Assembly: GCF_004353925.1 (NCBI RefSeq)
Contig: NZ_SMOK01000024.1
Span: 124,001 to 188,000, forward strand
Direction: 5' to 3'
Origin: Pseudomonas sp. H9
GTDB lineage: Bacteria > Pseudomonadota > Gammaproteobacteria > Pseudomonadales > Pseudomonadaceae
DNA: 64,000 nt
Below are positions 60,043-64,000 of the stretch, piece by piece. Made by a program: the position numbers and the translations under genes. The notes under the pieces are model-generated. The model was not told the DNA's origin, searched no databases, and was given only the letters and a program-made list of their open reading frames with translations. Within the stretch, counting starts at the first letter, position 1. Each line of letters starts with the position of its first letter.

Positions 60043-60115
60043 GGTAGGAGCGGGCTTGCCCCGCGATCGTGTATTTCCAGCTTCACCGCGATCGCGGGGC
60101 AAGCCCGCTCCTACA
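60043..60115. repeat. REP pair
   Basis: GGTAGGAGCGGGCTTGCCCC with GCGATCGTG and inverted partner CGATCGCGGGGCAAGCCCGC, inside the pchA/activator intergenic region, about 130 bp upstream of the activator start. Confidence 0.92.
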
Positions 60116-60243
60116 GGGCGTGCAGAATCCGGGCGATAATCGGCCATTTGCGCGGTTCAGCACGCCCCTTGGCGGACTGGCTAATTGACCCGGCTGCAGT
60201 CGGGGGCATACTGCAGGCTTACCTTCTGCCTTTGATATTGCCT

Positions 60244-62088
60244 ATGACACCTACAACACCTGGCAAACCTGGCCGTGCCGTGGATGAAGAATTTTTCAAA
60301 CAGGTACTGGGCCGTCAGAAAAGCCTGATCGTCGACCGTACCAACCAGTTCGGCAGCACCGGACTGCCTTCAGCCGAGCAGTTGGCGCAATCCGTGGCGT
60401 TTGCCCCGCAAGACGGCAGCATCTGGCTGTGTGGCCAACGCATGATGCTGCTGCAAGGCTCTGCCTTTGGTGCCATTCGCCGTGAATTGATCGAGGCGCT
60501 GGGCCTGGACAAGGCCCGCGGCCTGCTCACGCGTATCGGTTGGCAAGCGGGTGCCCGTGATGCCGCGCAGGTCAGCGAGCAATGGCCTGAGGGCGACCAC
60601 GCCAGCCTCTACAGTGCCGGGCCACGCCTGCACATGCTCGAAGGCATGGTGAATGTCGAGGTGGTGCGTTTTGAGATCGATTCGAGCGTCGGTCACTTCT
60701 ATTCGGAATTTCTCTGGCACAACTCCCTGGAGGTGGACGAGCACATCGCCGCCTATGGCCTGGGGGGCGAGCCAGCCTGCTGGATGGAAATCGGCTATGC
60801 CAGTGGTTACGCCTCTTCGCTGTTGGGGCGACTGGTGGTGTTTCGCGAGTTGCAGTGCCGGGCGATGGGGCATCCGGCCTGTCGCATTGTTGGCAAGCCA
60901 GCCGAGCAGTGGGACGACATCGACGTCGATCTGGCCTACCTAGACCCCGGTGACTTTCTCAGCCGCAGTACCTACACCTCGGCGGTCGACAAGCGGGTGG
61001 CCGAACTGGAAGTGCCGACCGATGCCAAGCAACTGGTGGGTATCTCGGCCAGCTTCGTCGCTGCCAGCCAGTTGCTGCAGCGCGTGGCGCCGACCGAAGC
61101 CACGGTGCTGCTGACCGGTGAGTCTGGTGTGGGCAAAGAATTGTTCGCCCACACCGTGCACCAGGCCAGCCGCCGTCAGCACATACCGATGGTGGCGTTG
61201 AACTGTGCAACGCTGCCGGAAAACCTGGTCGAGGCCGAGCTCTTCGGCGTAGAGCGCGGTGCATTCACCGGTGCCGAACGCTCGCGGCCGGGGCGTTTTG
61301 AGCGGGCTCATGGCGGTACCTTGTTCCTCGATGAAATCGGCACCTTGAGCCTGCATGCCCAGAGCAAGATCCTGCGTGCCTTGCAGGAGGGCGAGATCGA
61401 GCGGGTCGGTGGCACCTCGGCGATCCAGGTCGATGTGCGGGTGATTGCCGCCACCAACCTCGACCTGCGCAAGGAGGTTGAAGCCGGGCGTTTTCGTGAA
61501 GACTTGTTCTATCGCTTGAACGTCTTCCCCATTCACCTGCCACCGTTGCGCGAGCGTCGTGAAGACATTCCGCTGCTGATGAGCTATTTCCTGCATCGCT
61601 TCAGTCAGCGCCACGGCCGTCAGCTGGCGGGCTTCAGTATGCGTCTGGTCAACGCGCTGTTGACTTACCGTTTCCCCGGCAACATCCGCGAATTGCAGAA
61701 CCTGATAGAGCGCGGGGTGATTGCTGCCAGTGATGGTGAGGTCATTGATGTGGTGCACCTCGCAGAAGCGGGGGCGCCGCTGATGGAGGCGGCCATCGGC
61801 TTGACCGGTGAAGGGCGGTTAGCTGTCGATGCCGTGACACCGAAGGTGCGTGCAGCTGCACCCGACACCGAAGCTGAATCTGATCAAGCGCAGGCCAGCG
61901 CCCCGGAACTGGCCAGCCTGCAAGCGTTCTTTGCCGGTCAGGAGCGGGTGCTCGGTACCTCGCTGGAGGACATCGAAAAACGCTTGGTGCGCCTGGCGCT
62001 GGAACGTTCGGGCGGCAACGTCACCGCGGCCGCGCAAATGCTCGGCATGAGCCGTGCCCAGGTCAGCTACCGGCTCAAGGGTGGCTGA
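60244..62088 (+). CDS. sigma-54-dependent activator of the XylR/DmpR type
   Basis: 614 residues from ATG 60244; the ribosome-binding site is poor. Residues about 15-130 form the aromatic-effector XylR_N domain and 140-225 a V4R domain (GYASSLLGRLVVFRELQCRAMGHPACRIVGKP). The AAA+ domain has Walker A GESGVGKE near 292, the sigma-54 contact loop GAFTGA near 339, Walker B GGTLFLDEIGTL near 357, and RFPGNIRELQNLIERGV near 478. A Fis-type HTH closes the protein (GGNVTAAAQMLGMSRAQVSYRL). It is divergent from pchA and convergent with the channel gene; sigma-54-like sites precede both. The effector is probably the 4-alkylphenol. Confidence 0.93.
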   Translation: MTPTTPGKPGRAVDEEFFKQVLGRQKSLIVDRTNQFGSTGLPSAEQLAQSVAFAPQDGSIWLCGQRMMLLQGSAFGAIRRELIEALGLDKARGLLTRIGWQAGARDAAQVSEQWPEGDHASLYSAGPRLHMLEGMVNVEVVRFEIDSSVGHFYSEFLWHNSLEVDEHIAAYGLGGEPACWMEIGYASGYASSLLGRLVVFRELQCRAMGHPACRIVGKPAEQWDDIDVDLAYLDPGDFLSRSTYTSAVDKRVAELEVPTDAKQLVGISASFVAASQLLQRVAPTEATVLLTGESGVGKELFAHTVHQASRRQHIPMVALNCATLPENLVEAELFGVERGAFTGAERSRPGRFERAHGGTLFLDEIGTLSLHAQSKILRALQEGEIERVGGTSAIQVDVRVIAATNLDLRKEVEAGRFREDLFYRLNVFPIHLPPLRERREDIPLLMSYFLHRFSQRHGRQLAGFSMRLVNALLTYRFPGNIRELQNLIERGVIAASDGEVIDVVHLAEAGAPLMEAAIGLTGEGRLAVDAVTPKVRAAAPDTEAESDQAQASAPELASLQAFFAGQERVLGTSLEDIEKRLVRLALERSGGNVTAAAQMLGMSRAQVSYRLKGG

Positions 62089-62100
62089 CCTGTATCACGC

Positions 62101-63024
62101 TTAGAGAGGGGTGGTGAACTTGAACCAGTAAGTCTGCCCCTCGGCGCGGTTGCGTACACCGGAATCGTCCTGCCATTTGGCGCTGAACAGCCAGCCTTGC
62201 TTGCTGCTGTACTGCACCGCCGGGCCGATGGAGAACGAGCGCCCGCGGTTACCGTCGTTGGCGTCAACCAGCGCAGCTGCTGCGCAGTCAGAGGCGCTGC
62301 ACTTGTCGTCGCTGACCTGCTGGTAAGCGTGCCCCCCCACACCCAGCACCCAGCCGTTGCCCAGGCCCCAACCGAGGGTGTAGTCGGCGTGCAGTTCGCG
62401 GCCCGACTGGTAGTTGGTGGCGCGGTTTTCAAAGTTGTAGTCGTACATCAAGCGCACGTCGGCATTCAATCCGGCGGGGTCCAGGTAGGTCATCGCCAGT
62501 ACACCTTGAACGGTGTAGTAGTTGTTGCCGAGGTTGATCAGGTCATCTTCGTCGTACTCGCTGGCAGTGGGCAAGACGAAGTCGACGCCGGTGGCGATGT
62601 GCAGCTTTTCACTGGGGTGAAAGCCGATCACCGGGCCCAGGTGTGCGTCACCGATACCGCGTTTGTGGTCGTGGGGGCCGCCTTTGACATTCAGGCGCAT
62701 GTCGTTCAGCGGCAGCAGCGCATGGAAACCCAGGTCGCCGCCGAATACTTTCTGCTCGGTTACCCAGACAAAACGCGGGGCCAGGGTGGTGACACGCAAA
62801 TCGATATCGGCAACTTTGTCGCCACTGTTGTCACGCAGGCTGTCGGCCAGGTAGTTACCGGCGAACAATTGGCCGTAGGTTCCTGGTGGCGGCAGGATAC
62901 CCATGCCGTAGATCTCGATACCCATCGGCCATGAGGAAATACCACCTTCGGTGGCCTGCGCCTGCCAGGCAGAGGCGCACAGCAGCAGGCTGGTTGCGAG
63001 GTGCAGCGGGGCATGTTTGAACAT
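62101..63024 (-). CDS. outer-membrane channel of the phenol/meta-pathway (SphA/MetA) family
   Basis: 307 residues; signal peptide MFKHAPLHLATSLLLCASAWQAQA. The mature start EGGISSWPMGIEIYGMGILPPPGTYGQLFAGNY, the PRFVWVTEQKVFGGDLGFHALLPL strand and the C-terminal SKQGWLFSAKWQDD..TYWFKFTTPL are characteristic of the Phenol_MetA_deg outer-membrane family, found beside aromatic and terpene degradation genes and thought to import hydrophobic compounds. Convergent with the activator gene (13 bp apart), with its own sigma-54-like promoter. A pair of Cys (DKCSASDCAAA) lies in one loop. Confidence 0.88.
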   Translation of the reverse strand: MFKHAPLHLATSLLLCASAWQAQATEGGISSWPMGIEIYGMGILPPPGTYGQLFAGNYLADSLRDNSGDKVADIDLRVTTLAPRFVWVTEQKVFGGDLGFHALLPLNDMRLNVKGGPHDHKRGIGDAHLGPVIGFHPSEKLHIATGVDFVLPTASEYDEDDLINLGNNYYTVQGVLAMTYLDPAGLNADVRLMYDYNFENRATNYQSGRELHADYTLGWGLGNGWVLGVGGHAYQQVSDDKCSASDCAAAALVDANDGNRGRSFSIGPAVQYSSKQGWLFSAKWQDDSGVRNRAEGQTYWFKFTTPL

Positions 63025-63084
63025 GAGAGGGTCAACCTTATTGTTATGGAGTTGGCGTCGGACAGCGACGCCTTGGCAACCCCT

Positions 63085-63100
63085 CTCAAATTACGTGCCA
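63085..63100 (-). promoter_or_regulatory. sigma-54-like promoter of the channel gene
   Basis: On the minus strand TGGCACG-TAAT-TTGAG: perfect -24 block, degenerate -12 (GA for GC), 61 bp upstream of the channel ATG. The layout is the same as at pchA. Confidence 0.5.
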
Positions 63101-63212
63101 TAATTTAAATCGTTAAAAATCAAGTAGTTATAGATTGTGTTGGTTTGGTGCCGCGGCAATACGGAGGGATTTGTTAAGAAATTTCTGCAGCGCGTAGAAA
63201 AGTGAGCCTCTT

Positions 63213-63271
63213 TCGCGGGGCAAGCCCGCTCCTACAGGTTGAGAATCTGTGGGAGCGGGCTTGCCCCGCGA
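63213..63271. repeat. REP pair
   Basis: TCGCGGGGCAAGCCCGCTCC ... GGGAGCGGGCTTGCCCCGCG around a GGTTGAGAATCTGT loop (same loop as the copy at 39705), abutting the stop codon of the AraC gene. Confidence 0.92.
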
Positions 63272-64000
63272 TCAAGACACCCCAGCCTGGCGAAAGGCAT
63301 TGGGCGTCTGCCCGCACAAGCGCCTGAAGAACCGTGAAAAGTAGGTCGGGTCGCTGAAGCCCAGGCTGTCGGACAACTGGCTGATGGTCATGTTGGTGTA
63401 GATCAGGCTGCGCCGGGCTTCGAGCAGCAGGCGTTGGTGAATGATCTGCAGCGCCGTCTGCCCTGCCAGTTCGCGGCACAGGGTGTTCAGGTGCACGCTG
63501 GAAACGCCCAGGCGATGGGCAAACAATTCGACCGACAAGTGTTCGCGATAATGCTGTTCAACCAGTTTGATAAACCGCGCAAGCAGTTGCTGGTTACGCT
63601 CGTCACGATTGCTCGCCTGGGTGAGGGGCTGACTGCGGCGGCTGATCCAGACCATCAGCGAAGTCACCAGTGAGTGCAGCAGCAGGTCACGTGCCGGGGC
63701 GCTGCCTTCGTATTCCTCATGCAGTACCCGGATCAGCGTGTACAGGGTGCGCTGGTCAGCGCCCAAGCGGTAGCAACCGGCCGAGGCCAGTACCGTCAAT
63801 GGCGCGCCCAACTGCGCCTCTAGTTGCGCCACCAGCGGCGCACCCAAGGTCAGCACATAGCCATCGATGTCTTCGGAAAACTGAAAGCCATGTACGGTCA
63901 TCGGCGGGATGACTTGGATCGCCGCCTCGCGCACCACACTACGCCGTCCCTCAAGCTCGATCTGCGCCTGGCCGCGCCGAACGTACAGCAACTGGAACAG
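63272..64000 (-). CDS. AraC-family regulator, PobC-like (N-terminus outside window)
   Basis: The last 243 residues of a regulator whose start is beyond the window; the frame stays open to base 64000. It has a cupin-like effector part (LYVRRGQAQIELEGRRSVVREAAIQVIPPMTVHGFQFSEDIDGYVLTLG) and a C-terminal double HTH (LSVELFAHRLGVSSVHLNTLCRELAG and MTISQLSDSLGFSDPTYFSRFFRRLCGQTPNAFRQ). The pattern is that of PobC, which activates pobA (4-hydroxybenzoate 3-hydroxylase). That would fit the pch locus, whose product is 4-hydroxybenzoate. The neighbour on the far side is not visible, so the name is tentative. Confidence 0.75.
   Translation of the reverse strand: MFQLLYVRRGQAQIELEGRRSVVREAAIQVIPPMTVHGFQFSEDIDGYVLTLGAPLVAQLEAQLGAPLTVLASAGCYRLGADQRTLYTLIRVLHEEYEGSAPARDLLLHSLVTSLMVWISRRSQPLTQASNRDERNQQLLARFIKLVEQHYREHLSVELFAHRLGVSSVHLNTLCRELAGQTALQIIHQRLLLEARRSLIYTNMTISQLSDSLGFSDPTYFSRFFRRLCGQTPNAFRQAGVS

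Larger units (their letters stand above)
59840..60243. other. 404-bp divergent pchA/activator control region
   Basis: Gene-free. It contains a sigma-54-like element for pchA (59886-59901), an AT-rich stretch with the imperfect inverted repeat AACTCA (59921-59926) / TGAGTT (59937-59942), 36-41 bp upstream, that could belong to an activator site, and a REP pair (60043-60115). Confidence 0.7.

Noticed and set aside
1..64000. tRNA, rRNA, insertion sequence, phage or integrase genes
   Set aside because: None seen on either strand; the only mobile-type sequences are REP palindromes.

Overview
The window looks like a chromosomal segment of a fluorescent/putida-type Pseudomonas. The support is high GC with strong GC3 bias (long shadow frames opposite nearly every gene), twelve copies of the Pseudomonas REP palindrome (core GGAGCGGGCTTGCCCCGCGAT), an OprD-family porin, FecI/FecR/TonB surface-signalling systems, and Pseudomonas-style aromatic catabolism. 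No rRNA, tRNA, CRISPR array, transposase or integrase was seen.

Layout. (a) 1-10.3 kb is an acyl-/keto-acid module: the tail of a probable beta-keto-acid cleavage enzyme, an MFS carrier, acetoacetate-CoA ligase, an AraC regulator, an AlkK-like acyl-CoA ligase, and a DUF1302/DUF1329 envelope pair. (b) 10.7-14.9 kb holds small exported proteins, a glycosyltransferase, a Wzx-like flippase, a CigR-like protein, a heptamer tandem repeat and an HhH protein. (c) 15-26.2 kb carries two complete ECF sigma / FecR / TonB-receptor operons, between which lie an unusual FAD/NAD(P) protein, a lipoprotein and a family 25 glycosyltransferase. (d) 26.2-27.1 kb has a PaaI-like thioesterase and a membrane protein.

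(e) 27.2-44.6 kb is a complete 4-hydroxyphenylacetate (4-HPA) pathway. The two-component flavin hydroxylase (C2 oxygenase, C1 reductase with a MarR-like tail) makes homoprotocatechuate. HpaD cleaves the ring, HpaE oxidises the semialdehyde, HpaF and HpaG1/G2 isomerise and decarboxylate, HpaH hydrates and HpaI cleaves to pyruvate and succinic semialdehyde. HpaR (MarR) and HpaA (AraC) are divergent from hpaG1G2EDFHI. An OprD porin and a TRAP transporter sit beside them and share a TTGTTAA/TTAACAA operator-like motif with the hpaR-hpaG1 promoter. Just downstream of hpaI an exact 198-bp copy of its 3' end sits inside a REP element.

(f) 44.7-53.4 kb resembles a polyamine/amide region: a dCache chemoreceptor, PuuP-like permease, LysR regulator, MHS-family symporter, M20 carbamoylase and acetylpolyamine amidohydrolase. 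A diguanylate cyclase follows.

(g) 55.3-64 kb is a 4-cresol-type (4-alkylphenol) oxidation locus. It holds pchA-pchC-pchX-pchF, a second cytochrome c, a divergent sigma-54 activator, a phenol-type outer-membrane channel and, at the edge, a PobC-like AraC regulator. The product would be a 4-hydroxybenzoate-type acid feeding protocatechuate metabolism. PchF has no signal peptide whereas its operon partner PchX has a Tat signal, which suggests PchX may carry PchF to the periplasm. Sigma-54-like elements precede both pchA and the channel gene.
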